Position numbers and translations under genes: made by a program. Below, one piece after another: positions 19,775 through 28,386 of a stretch of 54,403 nt of DNA. The DNA comes from Chitinophaga pinensis (GTDB taxonomy: Bacteria > Bacteroidota > Bacteroidia > 2-12-FULL-35-15), in NCBI GenBank assembly GCA_945879015.1, contig CAMCUO010000013.1:1-54403 (forward strand). The letters run 5' to 3'. Positions within the stretch are counted from its first letter, which is position 1. Each line of letters begins with the position of its first letter. Under the pieces are notes generated by a model. That model saw only the letters and a list, made by a program, of their open reading frames with translations, searched no databases and was not told the origin of the DNA.

Positions 19775-19899
19775 TTTTACCACTAAGGCACTAAGAACAC
19801 AAAGAAAAAGGAACCACAAGGGTTCCTTTTTTTGTATAATAAAATTTATATTTTCTTCTTAAAATAAACCTACGTGGCCTTAGTGCCTTAGTGGTAAAA
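19775..19899. repeat. Long inverted repeat flanking the guaB/porP terminator
   Basis: The 21-base arm at 19775-19795 (TTTTACCACTAAGGCACTAAG) is the exact reverse complement of 19879-19899, and similarity continues on both sides. The arms enclose the bidirectional terminator at 19805-19833. The ACCACTAAGGCACTAAG motif looks like a dispersed Bacteroidota intergenic repeat. Confidence 0.8.
19805..19833. terminator. Bidirectional terminator between guaB and the porP-like gene
   Basis: An 11-base-pair stem (AAAAAGGAACC with GGTTCCTTTTT, five-base loop) with T-runs on both strands. It suits both guaB and the convergent porP-like gene. Confidence 0.8.
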
Positions 19900-19900
19900 C

Positions 19901-20947
19901 TTAGAAGGACATTATAGGATTACTATACAACTTCGCATTTTTCAAAATTTCTCTCTCTACATCATCCATATTTGTTTTTGCTTTTTTCTCTTTTGAAAAT
20001 TTAACCGACAAAGTAATTTCATGAGCTTTAACATTGTTTTTAGCATCATTCAAACCGGAAGAAATCATATCATAACTATAACCAAATGTAAAATTAGAAT
20101 GTTCAAAGCCAACTACAATAGCAGTTGCATCATGTGCTCTGTACCAACCACCAATTACAAATACCAAATTGTCATTAAAATGATAGTTTGCATATAATCC
20201 CGCTGCTGGTTCAAGGTTTCCATTTTGATTGTTTACTCTAACTGCCGGACTAAGATCTGTTTTACCATTTCCGAAAACTTTCATTCCTGCTTGATAAGAG
20301 AATCGCATTGGTAATTTTGCTTCGAGGTCTGTTAAACTTTGATTGGGTTGATTCAAATGAAATCCTGCTATTCCCATATAAGCATTGATTTTCGATTCCT
20401 TTCTGTTTGGATTAAAAAACCAAAGGAATCCAAATCCTAAATCAGTATTCGAAACGGAACTATTTATGTTTGTCTCGTTTGTTGGATTGTTTGCATTAAA
20501 GTTTCCTTGTAAATACTGGCTGTCAAAAGTTTGATTAGTAACATCAATTGATGTTTGTGCATAACCACCAATCAGCGATAAGCATAGATTATTGTTAGGT
20601 GAAATTTCTTTACTGTAATCAATTGCTAAAGCAAAATCATCTGTACTAAATGCACCCGCTTTGTCATTCATTCCAGTTACACCAATATCCACTTTTCCTT
20701 TTTCATCTTTTAAAATGATTGGATACATAGCCGTGAAAGAATAGGTTTTATAACCTTTTTCAATAAACGACCATTGACTGCGATAATTCAAACCGAATTT
20801 TATATCTCTGTTTGCAGCCATTATTGCTGGGTTTATCCTCAAAGGATTTGCATAAGATTGAGTAAATCGCGCATCCTGTGCAACTGATTCATTATTCAGA
20901 AATCCAAATAATAACGAGACAAGTAGTATTAAATATATTTTTTTCAT
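19901..20947 (-). CDS. PorP/SprF family T9SS membrane protein
   Basis: A 348-residue outer-membrane protein of the PorP/SprF family, which works with type B T9SS cargo to deliver adhesins to the surface. Signal peptide 1-23 (ends ESVAQ), then the family hallmark near the mature N-terminus: DARFTQSYANPLRINPAIMA. Beta-strand-rich sequence follows (FGLNYRSQWSFIEKGYKTYSF, GGWYRAHDATAIVVGFEHSN, FTFGYSYDM). Transcribed just after the type B adhesin at 20987 with a 39-base gap, the same arrangement as sprB-sprF-type pairs, so it is probably the dedicated secretion partner of that adhesin. The pair probably shares the promoter at 23438. Assignment to PorP versus SprF cannot be made from sequence alone. 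Confidence 0.9.
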   Translation of the reverse strand: MKKIYLILLVSLLFGFLNNESVAQDARFTQSYANPLRINPAIMAANRDIKFGLNYRSQWSFIEKGYKTYSFTAMYPIILKDEKGKVDIGVTGMNDKAGAFSTDDFALAIDYSKEISPNNNLCLSLIGGYAQTSIDVTNQTFDSQYLQGNFNANNPTNETNINSSVSNTDLGFGFLWFFNPNRKESKINAYMGIAGFHLNQPNQSLTDLEAKLPMRFSYQAGMKVFGNGKTDLSPAVRVNNQNGNLEPAAGLYANYHFNDNLVFVIGGWYRAHDATAIVVGFEHSNFTFGYSYDMISSGLNDAKNNVKAHEITLSVKFSKEKKAKTNMDDVEREILKNAKLYSNPIMSF

Positions 20948-20986
20948 GTTCAGTATTTATTTTTCCAATTTTTCAATTTTTAATTT

Positions 20987-23416
20987 TTACCTAATAAGGT
21001 TTATCATTCCTTTTTGGTCTACAGGATTTCCATTTGAAAGTGCTCCTCGTATTTGATAAACATAAGCACCCACAGGTAATTTATCTCCAGTAGATTGCCT
21101 TGTTCCATCCCAGCCAGTCATAATATCTTTAGTGAAAAATATTCTTTCGCCCCAGCGATTAAATACTGAAAATTCAAAATCTGTGATAGCTTCACCTCTC
21201 ACATAAAAAATATCACTGCTGCCATTTCCGTCTGGACTAAAAGCCGTTGGGACCCAAAATGTAGGTTCATTAACAGTAATTTTTACTACATCGCTCTTTT
21301 TACAGCCATTCAAATCAGTAACCGTTACAGTGTAAATTGTTGTCACATCCGGACTAGCCATAGGATTGTAAATTCCAGCATTATCTAATGTAGCTGAAGG
21401 CGTCCAAGCATATAAAATTCCACCTGTAGCATTTAATTGAACAGGAGCACCAACGGTTGTGGTATCATCTAATCCTGCTGAAACATTTGGTGCACTGTTG
21501 ACTGTAATAGTTACTTCATCCATTAAGCTTGAACATCCATTTGCAGAAACAGTTAAAGTATATGTTGTAGTAGCACTCGGAGTACTCATTGGATTAGAAA
21601 GTGTAGAATCATTTAAATCTGTTCCAGGACTCCATGAATATGCTTGTCCTAGCATTATTCCAGTTCCAAGTTGAGCACTGTCATTACTGCAAATATCTTC
21701 ATCACTTCCAGCATTTGCAACAAGTGCAGGTAACATCGTTATCATTACTGTATCTTTATTTGAACAGCCAGTTGTTGTATTAATAATTGTTAGGATATAG
21801 TTTGTAGTAGCTGAAACAGGACTAGCTACTGGATTTGAGATAGAGCTGTTACTTAAAGAAGATGATGGACTCCAACTATAAGTTAATCCCGAAATGGTCG
21901 TATCTCCAATAGCTACAGAGGTATTAAAACAAATAGTAGAATCCATTCCAGCATTCGCCATAGGCAATGTATTAATATTAATTGTTTGAGTATTGGTTGT
22001 TATACAGCCATATTGATTGGTCACAGTAAATGTTACCGTTTTTGTTCCTCCACTTGAATAGACAATTCCTGTAGGACTTGATATTGCAGAAATGTTAGGT
22101 GTTGCTCCACCAAAATCCCAGGAATATGTAATTCCTACGCCTGAACTTCCGGCATTACTAAAATCAACTGCAGTGCCTGGACAAACTGGTGCTGTAGATG
22201 AAAAATTAGCAACAGGAGATGGGTTAATTGTTATAATATTTGTTGTTGTATCAGAACCTAAGGCAGTAGTAGCAATATGAGTAACTACTTTTGCTCCTGC
22301 TATAGAATATAAAATTCCTGAAGGATTATAAAGAGTGGATGTTGCAGGAACAGCCCCAACACCAAAATCCCAGGTATGACTTACTCCTGGAGTTCCGTAC
22401 ATTGTGCTGTAAAAATTCTGAAACGGACCAACACAGCCCGGAGTAGATGATGTGAATGAACCATCTGGAACAGCTGGAGGTAAAGGAACAGTGTATTGTA
22501 AAATTGTTCCATTCAAACCTACTGCATAACCAAGGTTTTCGTCATAAAAATCTACTTTTGTTAAACGGGAAGAACCTGGTAAAAAACTCGTCCAGCTATT
22601 ACCCCCATCTGTAGTTCTAAGAATATTTCCAGTATTTGATGGAACGTCACCGCCAACAATAAAACCATTGCTAGCATCATAAAATTCCAATCCTGTTAAA
22701 TTGTCGGGCGTACCACTAGTTACAGCAGACCAAGATGTTCCAGAAGTGGTAGTTTGTCTGATTACTCCTCCATCACCACATACAATTGCATTTGAAGAAG
22801 TAGTAAATTGGACAATTCCTAAATTGGTTGCAACACCGCTTGCTAAAGGCGTCCAAGCAGAACCTGAACTGGTTGTTTTTAATAAAGTTCCGGTAGCTCC
22901 GGAAGCATATCCAACTGAAGAAGATGTAAAATAAACGGAAGTAATTTGAGCCGTGGTTCCTGTTGTACAAGGTGTCCAACTTGCTCCGCCATCAATTGTT
23001 TTTAAAATTAATCCCCCAGATCCGCTAATAAATCCATTGCTCGAATCGAAAAAGTAGACAAACCGTAAATTGGCTGTAGTTGCAACTGTCATTGGCGCCC
23101 AGCTAGTTCCACCATTTGTTGTTTTTAAAGCAGTTCCATTATCTCCCACAACAAATCCTGTCAGGATATCAATAAAAAGAATAGAATGTAAATTTTGACC
23201 TGTACCACTGGATAAAGGATTCCACGTAGAGCCAGCATTGGTCGTTTTTCTAATTGTCCCAGTAGCCCCACAAACAAAGCATAAAGCAGAACTCGGAGTA
23301 GAAACGCCCAATAATGTTGTAGTTGTTCCACTTACTAGTGGAGCCCATGTTCCTTGTGAATAGCCAATTATAGAGGCAAAACAGAATAAGAGAGGGAGAG
23401 TAAATCTTTTTGTCAT
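20987..23416 (-). CDS. Ycf48-like beta-propeller and PKD surface protein with T9SS type B C-terminus
   Basis: 809 residues if started at the ATG at 23416 (MTKRFTLPLLFCFASIIGYSQ); an upstream in-frame start would only add 13 residues before the signal peptide. Residues 22-320 form a beta-propeller of seven or so repeats of the type GATGTIRKTTNAGSTWNPLSS and GDNGTALKTTNGGTSW, as in Ycf48/BNR-like photosystem-stability-type domains. Two PKD domains follow (HTWDFGVGAVP, YSWDFGGATPN), then three Ig-like modules with ANAGMDSTIC-type motifs. A type B sorting domain (FWVPTAFSPDGNGSSDIFY ... SVFNRWGERIFF) ends the chain. It should be exported by T9SS; the PorP/SprF-like gene directly downstream is the likely partner. 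Adhesion or gliding is inferred; the ligand is unknown. Confidence 0.87.
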   Translation of the reverse strand: MTKRFTLPLLFCFASIIGYSQGTWAPLVSGTTTTLLGVSTPSSALCFVCGATGTIRKTTNAGSTWNPLSSGTGQNLHSILFIDILTGFVVGDNGTALKTTNGGTSWAPMTVATTANLRFVYFFDSSNGFISGSGGLILKTIDGGASWTPCTTGTTAQITSVYFTSSSVGYASGATGTLLKTTSSGSAWTPLASGVATNLGIVQFTTSSNAIVCGDGGVIRQTTTSGTSWSAVTSGTPDNLTGLEFYDASNGFIVGGDVPSNTGNILRTTDGGNSWTSFLPGSSRLTKVDFYDENLGYAVGLNGTILQYTVPLPPAVPDGSFTSSTPGCVGPFQNFYSTMYGTPGVSHTWDFGVGAVPATSTLYNPSGILYSIAGAKVVTHIATTALGSDTTTNIITINPSPVANFSSTAPVCPGTAVDFSNAGSSGVGITYSWDFGGATPNISAISSPTGIVYSSGGTKTVTFTVTNQYGCITTNTQTININTLPMANAGMDSTICFNTSVAIGDTTISGLTYSWSPSSSLSNSSISNPVASPVSATTNYILTIINTTTGCSNKDTVMITMLPALVANAGSDEDICSNDSAQLGTGIMLGQAYSWSPGTDLNDSTLSNPMSTPSATTTYTLTVSANGCSSLMDEVTITVNSAPNVSAGLDDTTTVGAPVQLNATGGILYAWTPSATLDNAGIYNPMASPDVTTIYTVTVTDLNGCKKSDVVKITVNEPTFWVPTAFSPDGNGSSDIFYVRGEAITDFEFSVFNRWGERIFFTKDIMTGWDGTRQSTGDKLPVGAYVYQIRGALSNGNPVDQKGMINLIR

Positions 23417-23437
23417 AAGTAGTTGTATTATCGATTT

Positions 23438-23445
23438 CAAATATA
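23438..23445 (-). promoter_or_regulatory. -7 box (TATATTTG) of the adhesin-porP pair
   Basis: Exact consensus on the minus strand, about 20 bases before the ATG at 23416. A TTTG (23466-23469) lies 20 bases further upstream, at the spacing expected for the Bacteroidota -33 element. Confidence 0.6.
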
Positions 23446-23543
23446 GTATTTGCAAACTAATAAGTCAAATCTTTTGAGTTTAGGAACTCAATTTGTTAAT
23501 AAATGTAATCTATATTAGTCTTTTAAATATTCTTCCGGAGCTA

Positions 23544-23583
23544 CTCCCTTCTCCTTGCCTACGGAGAAGATTTAGGGATGAGG
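23544..23583. repeat. Intergenic repeat of the CTCCCT...GATGAGG family
   Basis: An inverted-repeat unit (TTCTCC and GGAGAA arms) ending GGGATGAGG. It is a diverged relative of the unit inside the heptose kinase gene (49831-49864), which reads CTCCCTCTCC ... GGGGTGAGG on the other strand. Confidence 0.6.
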
Positions 23584-23668
23584 TTTGGAGGAAAATTCTT
23601 AACAAATTTTAACAGCCCAATTACTAAATTTTAGACCTTCTTTTTTTTTGATACATCGCATAAATAAC

Positions 23669-23676
23669 TACATTTG
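23669..23676 (+). promoter_or_regulatory. -7 box (TACATTTG) of the PpiC-type chaperone
   Basis: Exact TAnnTTTG. A TTTG at 23647-23650 lies 18 bases upstream as the -33 element. The ATG is 29 bases downstream. Confidence 0.6.
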
Positions 23677-23705
23677 TTAACCTAAATAAAAAAAATCATT
23701 AAACT

Positions 23706-25715
23706 ATGAATATGAGTGTTTTTTCGAAGTTATTAATCTTGCCATTGGCACTATTAACCCTTAATTCTGTTACTGCACAGACTAAAAAGTCGGCACCCAA
23801 TCCTCCTGTTACAACTCAAGCTGTAAAAACTGATCCTGTTCTTATTACAATTGGGACTACGAAAGTTACAGTTAGTGAATTTGAAAATGTATTTCACAAA
23901 AACAATACAAAAGATGGAGCAAGTGACACCAAATCATTAAACGATTATGTTGATTTATTTGTAAACTTTAAATTGAAGGTTAAAGAAGCCGAAGAACTTG
24001 GTTTGGATACTGCAAAATCATTTAAAGAAGAATTAGCAGGATATCGCAAACAATTGGCTCAGCCTTATTTGACTGATAAAGATGTGAATGAAATGTTATT
24101 GAAAGAAACTTATGAGCGTATGCAAGAAGATGTTCATGCATCTCACATTTTAGTGAAAGTAGCTGAGACTGCTTTACCTAAAGATACTTTAGAAGCATAC
24201 AATAAAATAATGAAAATTCGTACTCGTATTTTAAAGGGCGAAGATTTTAATAAAGTAGCGGCAGAAAAAAGTATTTCTGATGATCCTTCTGCAAAAGATA
24301 ATGGAGGAGATTTAGGATTTTTTACTTCTTTACAAATGGTTTATACATTTGAAACAGCTGCATATAACACCAAAGTAGGAGAAATTTCTATGCCTATTCG
24401 TACTCGTTACGGGTACCACATTATCAAGGTAACTGAAAGAAGAAAAGCACAAGGAGAAGTGATGGCTTCACATATTATGGTGAAAACAACTCCAACTATG
24501 ACTAAGGAAGATTCTTTAAATGCTTATACTAAAATTACTGAAATTTATAATAAACTAAAAGCTGGTTCTAAGTTCGAAGACTTGGCTGCTGAGTTTTCTG
24601 ATGATAAATCAACTGCAAAAAAAGGCGGTGAATTACCCTGGTTTGGAACAGGAAAAATGCCATTGGAATTTGAAAAAGTTGCTTTTGGTATGAATAATAA
24701 AGGCGAATACAGTATGCCAATGAGAACAAAATACGGATGGCATATTGTAAAGTTAATTGACAAAAGAGGATTGGCTTCTTTCGAAGATATGAAAAATGAA
24801 TTGAAAGCAAAGGTTACAAAAGACTCTCGTTCACAAGCTGGTCGTGCATCCTTAATTGCTAAAGTTAAAGCAGAATACAAATTCAAAGAAAATCCTAAAA
24901 TGGTGGATGAGTTTGTGAAAGTAATGGATACATTATTGTTTGAAGGTCGTTGGGATGTTGCTAAAGCAGCAGCTTTGAAAAAACCAATGTTTAATTTTAA
25001 TGATAAAGTTTATACACAAGCTGATTTTGCAAGTTATATCGCTTCTCACCAAAGTAAACGCCCTAAAACAGATGTGATAATTGTTTTAAATCAATTTTAT
25101 AAACAGTTTGTTGAAGAGTCAGCCGTAGCATATGAAGAGGCTCGCTTGGATCAAAAATATCCTGAATTTAAAGCTTTGATGCAAGAATACCGCGATGGAA
25201 TTTTATTGTTTGAATTAACTGACCAAAAAGTTTGGAGCAAAGCAGTAAAAGATTCTGTTGGTTCAAAAGCTTTTTACGAAAAAAATAAAACCAATTATAT
25301 GTGGGATGAACGTGCTGAAGCTTCAGTTTACAGCTGTGGATCAGATAAAGTTGCTGCACAAGTAAGAGGCTTGATGAAAAAGAAAAAAACAGAGAAAGAT
25401 ATTTTAGCAGTTGTAAACAAAGATTCGCAATTGAATTTACAAGTTGAAACTCGTGTTTTCAATAAAGGTGAAAACGAATTTGTAGATAAAAACTGGAATC
25501 CAGGAACATCTGCTGATTTCAAATCTGAAAAAGATAAAAAGACTGTAGTTGTTGTTACAACAAAATTGTTAAAACCAGAGCCTAAATCCTATATTGATTC
25601 GAAAGGAATGGTTACAGCAGATTATCAAAATTATTTGGAGAAAGAATGGATTGCTTCATTAAAAGCAAAGTATCCTGTTACTGTTGATAAAGCAGTTCTT
25701 GCAACCATAAAATAA
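23706..25715 (+). CDS. Periplasmic peptidyl-prolyl isomerase with two PpiC (parvulin) domains
   Basis: A 669-residue exported folding factor. Signal peptide 1-24 (ends SVTAQ), an N-terminal helical chaperone region (about 45-140), and two adjacent parvulin domains (about 142-247 and 252-357), seen as DVHASHILVK ... GGDLGFF ... RTRYGYHIIKV and MASHIMVK ... GGELPWF ... RTKYGWHIVKL. The C-terminal 300 residues are helical and charged, with no family I can name. It is likely to chaperone outer-membrane proteins and T9SS cargo in the periplasm, like SurA and PpiD. It has its own promoter and a strong terminator (25732-25767), so it is separate from the two related genes that follow. Confidence 0.9.
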   Translation: MNMSVFSKLLILPLALLTLNSVTAQTKKSAPNPPVTTQAVKTDPVLITIGTTKVTVSEFENVFHKNNTKDGASDTKSLNDYVDLFVNFKLKVKEAEELGLDTAKSFKEELAGYRKQLAQPYLTDKDVNEMLLKETYERMQEDVHASHILVKVAETALPKDTLEAYNKIMKIRTRILKGEDFNKVAAEKSISDDPSAKDNGGDLGFFTSLQMVYTFETAAYNTKVGEISMPIRTRYGYHIIKVTERRKAQGEVMASHIMVKTTPTMTKEDSLNAYTKITEIYNKLKAGSKFEDLAAEFSDDKSTAKKGGELPWFGTGKMPLEFEKVAFGMNNKGEYSMPMRTKYGWHIVKLIDKRGLASFEDMKNELKAKVTKDSRSQAGRASLIAKVKAEYKFKENPKMVDEFVKVMDTLLFEGRWDVAKAAALKKPMFNFNDKVYTQADFASYIASHQSKRPKTDVIIVLNQFYKQFVEESAVAYEEARLDQKYPEFKALMQEYRDGILLFELTDQKVWSKAVKDSVGSKAFYEKNKTNYMWDERAEASVYSCGSDKVAAQVRGLMKKKKTEKDILAVVNKDSQLNLQVETRVFNKGENEFVDKNWNPGTSADFKSEKDKKTVVVVTTKLLKPEPKSYIDSKGMVTADYQNYLEKEWIASLKAKYPVTVDKAVLATIK

Positions 25716-25731
25716 TTTTAAACAACTCATT

Positions 25732-25767
25732 AAAAAAGTTTATGGTGAATACGCCATAAACTTTTTT
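25732..25767 (+). terminator. Strong terminator hairpin
   Basis: A perfect 14-base-pair stem, AAAAAAGTTTATGG with CCATAAACTTTTTT around an eight-base loop, starting 17 bases after the PpiC-type gene. Confidence 0.85.
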
Positions 25768-25782
25768 GTTTCACGCACTTCG

Positions 25783-25902
25783 CACTTCGACTCCGCTCAG
25801 TGTGACGGCTAAAATGTCACTTCGAGCGGAGTCGAAGGGTGGCACGGAATAGCAGTAAAAAAAGGGTTAACCGTCACCCTGAGCGGAGTCGAAGGGTATG
25901 AC
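25783..25902. repeat. Three copies of a GAGCGGAGTCGAAG palindromic repeat in 120 bases
   Basis: Copies at 25783-25806 (one orientation) and at 25816-25840 and 25873-25902 (opposite orientation). All share ACTCCGCTC or its complement GAGCGGAGT and are bounded by GTGAC/GTCAC. Further relatives lie at 32143-32210, 47195-47250 and 52567-52628. The third copy contains the start codon of the next gene. Confidence 0.8.
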
Positions 25903-26824
25903 GTTGGGAACGAAAAACTACGTAATAACGAAAATATTAATTAAGACCAATAATTTGTCAACACGATTCATATACCTTTTAATCCTCCTCCTTTTCTATT
26001 CCTGCGCTCCACAGGAATCAAAAGACAACGACCGCATTGCAGTTGCTCGGGCTAATAACGAGTATTTGTATTTAGATGAAGTAAAAGAGATAGTTCCAAC
26101 TGGAACTCCTGCAAAGGATAGCTTGGAATTGATTACTAAATATATTGATAACTGGATTCGTGAATCTTTGGTGACTCAAAAGGCAGAAAGCAATTTAGGA
26201 GACGAACAAAAAAATGTGGAAAAGCAATTACGCAATTACCGTAATTCACTTATTACTTATACCTACGAAAAAGAATTGGTAAAGCAAAAACTGGATACGG
26301 TAGTTTCCGATACCGAAATAGAAGAGTATTACAATAATAATCAGGCGGATTTTGAGTTAAAGGATAACATTATTAAGGTGGTTTATGTAAAAGTGGATAA
26401 AAAAGCACCTGGAATTGAGAAGCTAAAAAGAATGTATAAGTCAGATGATATGGGAGAAAGAGAACTTTTAGCAAGCTATTGCCATCAATTTGCCAGTAAC
26501 TTTTACCTCGATGATTCGTCATGGTTATTGTTTGACGACTTGTTAAAAGAAATTCCTATTCAAACCTATAATAAAGAGTTATTTTTGCAGAACAATCGCT
26601 TTGTGGAAGTAAGCGACTCGTTACATCATTATTTTGTAAATATTAAAGGTTTTAAAATTAGAAATAGTTTGTCGCCTTTAGGATTTGAAAAAGAGAATAT
26701 TAAAAACATCATTTTAAATAAACGAAAGCTTCAGTTAATTAATAAAATGATTGAAGATGTTTATAACGATGCAGCCAACAATAATAAAATAGAAATATAC
26801 TCGAATGATAAACTCAAAAAATAA
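25898..26824 (+). CDS. Lipoprotein related to SurA/PpiC N-terminal domains (no clear parvulin domain)
   Basis: A 308-residue lipoprotein. A hydrophobic signal (FIYLLILLLFYSC) ends in a lipobox, with Cys near residue 36. The rest is charged and helical, with a SurA-like look (NEYLYLDEVKEIVPTGTPAKD, then NWIRESLVTQKAESNLG, then EYYNNNQADFELKDNIIKVV). No intact parvulin motif is visible. It overlaps the next gene (SurA-like) by 20 bases, so the two are co-translated and probably act together in outer-membrane protein folding. The ATG chosen (25898) lies inside a dispersed repeat and gives an unusually long n-region of about 24 residues before the hydrophobic core. A downstream non-ATG start such as the TTG at the NNLSTRF position would give a more normal signal peptide. 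Confidence 0.75.
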   Translation: MTLGTKNYVITKILIKTNNLSTRFIYLLILLLFYSCAPQESKDNDRIAVARANNEYLYLDEVKEIVPTGTPAKDSLELITKYIDNWIRESLVTQKAESNLGDEQKNVEKQLRNYRNSLITYTYEKELVKQKLDTVVSDTEIEEYYNNNQADFELKDNIIKVVYVKVDKKAPGIEKLKRMYKSDDMGERELLASYCHQFASNFYLDDSSWLLFDDLLKEIPIQTYNKELFLQNNRFVEVSDSLHHYFVNIKGFKIRNSLSPLGFEKENIKNIILNKRKLQLINKMIEDVYNDAANNNKIEIYSNDKLKK

Positions 26825-28202
26825 ATTACTCCTTGCCGGACTTTGCATATTGTTTATGCTAGGGGTAAATGCACAGGAAAATGTTGTCGACAAAATTGTT
26901 GTGCGTAATAATGGTGAGAAAATAATCGACCGGATAGTCGCTGTTGTTGGAAACAATTATATTTTACAATCTGATTTGGAAACGCAATATCAGCAAATGT
27001 TAACAGCACAAGAACCTGTTAATGAAAACACACGTTGTAAGCTGATGGAAGAGTTGTTATACCAAAAACTTTTGTTGGCTCAAGCTCAAAAAGATAGTTT
27101 GGATGTAAGCGAAGGACAAATTGAACAAGAGTTGGATAGAAGAATGAAATATTATTTACAACAGTTTGGTTCAGAAGAAAAATTTGTTGCATTTTATGGT
27201 AAATCTGTAGATGATTATAAATTAGAATTGAAAGATGATGTTCGTGACTTATTGCTAGAACAACAAATGCAAGGTAAAATTACAGATGGTATTAGTGTTA
27301 CTCCAAGTGAAGTAAAAGAATATTTCAATGCAATTTCAGTTGATTCATTACCTTTTATTAATTCTGAATTAGAAGTTGGTCAGATAATGAAAAAGCCAGT
27401 GATTTCTCCAGAAGCAAAAAAAGAAGCAAAATCAAAAATTGAAGGATTACGTTTGAGAATTGAAAAAGGAGAAGCAACATTTGCAGCAATGGCAGGTTTG
27501 TATTCAATGGATCCAGGCTCTGCAAGCAAAGGTGGAGTGTATGAAGGAATTCAACGCGGACAGTTTGTTCCGGAGTGGGATGCTTGGGCATTCAAATTAA
27601 AAAAAGGAGAAATATCAGAAGTATTTGAAACTGTTTACGGATTTTTTATTATTCAATTAATCGAACGAAGAGGAGAAGAGGTGGATGCAAGAAGTTTATT
27701 AATTTCTCCAGTGGTAGATGCATCTGATATGTATAAAGCAAAACTTTCATTAGATACAATTTACCAAAGACTATTGGCTGATACAGCAACATTTTCTGAT
27801 ATAGCTGCTAGATATTCTGATGATGATGATAGTAAAAATAGCGGTGGATTAACTGTTAATCCATATACAGGTTCTACTCGTTTTCAAATGGATGAACTAG
27901 GGCAATATGATCAAACCATTGTATTTGCAGTTGATAATTTAAAAGTAGGAGAATTTACAAAGCCAATGCCAGCAACTACAAATGATGGTAAACAAGCTTA
28001 TCGAATTCTATATTTAAAAACCAGAACACTGCCGCACAAAGCAAATTTGGTGGATGATTATCAAAGTATTCAAAATGCTGCTATGTCGAAAAAACAACAA
28101 GAAGCAATTCAAAATTGGATAAAGAAAAAATCGGTTGATACCTATGTTCATCTTGCCGATGATTTTAAAAATTGTACTTTTAATAATAAATGGATTAATT
28201 AG
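26805..28202 (+). CDS. SurA-type periplasmic chaperone and peptidyl-prolyl isomerase
   Basis: 465 residues. Signal peptide 1-23 (MINSKNKLLLAGLCILFMLGVNAQ). The N-terminal chaperone domain starts DRIVAVVGNNYILQSDLETQ, the hallmark of SurA, and continues to about residue 170 (LMEELLYQKLLLAQAQKDSLDV). Two parvulin-like domains follow (about 180-290 with GGVYEGIQRGQFVPEWD and YGFFIIQLIERRGEE; about 295-400 with ARYSDDDDSKNSGG). It escorts unfolded outer-membrane proteins through the periplasm. Its start overlaps the end of the lipoprotein gene. With the gene at 23706 this makes three SurA/PpiC-related genes in a row. The symbol surA would be fair for this member. Confidence 0.9.
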   Translation: MINSKNKLLLAGLCILFMLGVNAQENVVDKIVVRNNGEKIIDRIVAVVGNNYILQSDLETQYQQMLTAQEPVNENTRCKLMEELLYQKLLLAQAQKDSLDVSEGQIEQELDRRMKYYLQQFGSEEKFVAFYGKSVDDYKLELKDDVRDLLLEQQMQGKITDGISVTPSEVKEYFNAISVDSLPFINSELEVGQIMKKPVISPEAKKEAKSKIEGLRLRIEKGEATFAAMAGLYSMDPGSASKGGVYEGIQRGQFVPEWDAWAFKLKKGEISEVFETVYGFFIIQLIERRGEEVDARSLLISPVVDASDMYKAKLSLDTIYQRLLADTATFSDIAARYSDDDDSKNSGGLTVNPYTGSTRFQMDELGQYDQTIVFAVDNLKVGEFTKPMPATTNDGKQAYRILYLKTRTLPHKANLVDDYQSIQNAAMSKKQQEAIQNWIKKKSVDTYVHLADDFKNCTFNNKWIN

Positions 28203-28276
28203 TGATTAGTTAATTGTGAATAGTTAATAGGGGAAATAAGGCGGTATTTTGTTTTATAAAAACATATAAGCTAATT

Positions 28277-28319
28277 GTCACCCGAAGCATTCTGCGTTGA
28301 AGCAGACATTATCGAAGGT
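28277..28319. repeat. 43-base dispersed repeat (copy 1)
   Basis: Matches the reverse complement of 52479-52521 at 39 of 43 positions by my count. It contains the palindrome CTGCGTTGAAGCAG and ends GTCACCC/TCGAAGG as in the other repeat family, so it is a related variant. It lies in the 184-base spacer before the MoxR gene. Confidence 0.8.
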
Positions 28320-28386
28320 CGTAAAATTTGTAATTCGTATATTTCGTAAAAAATTAGTAATTCGTTGGTGTTAAAATTCTTAGAGT

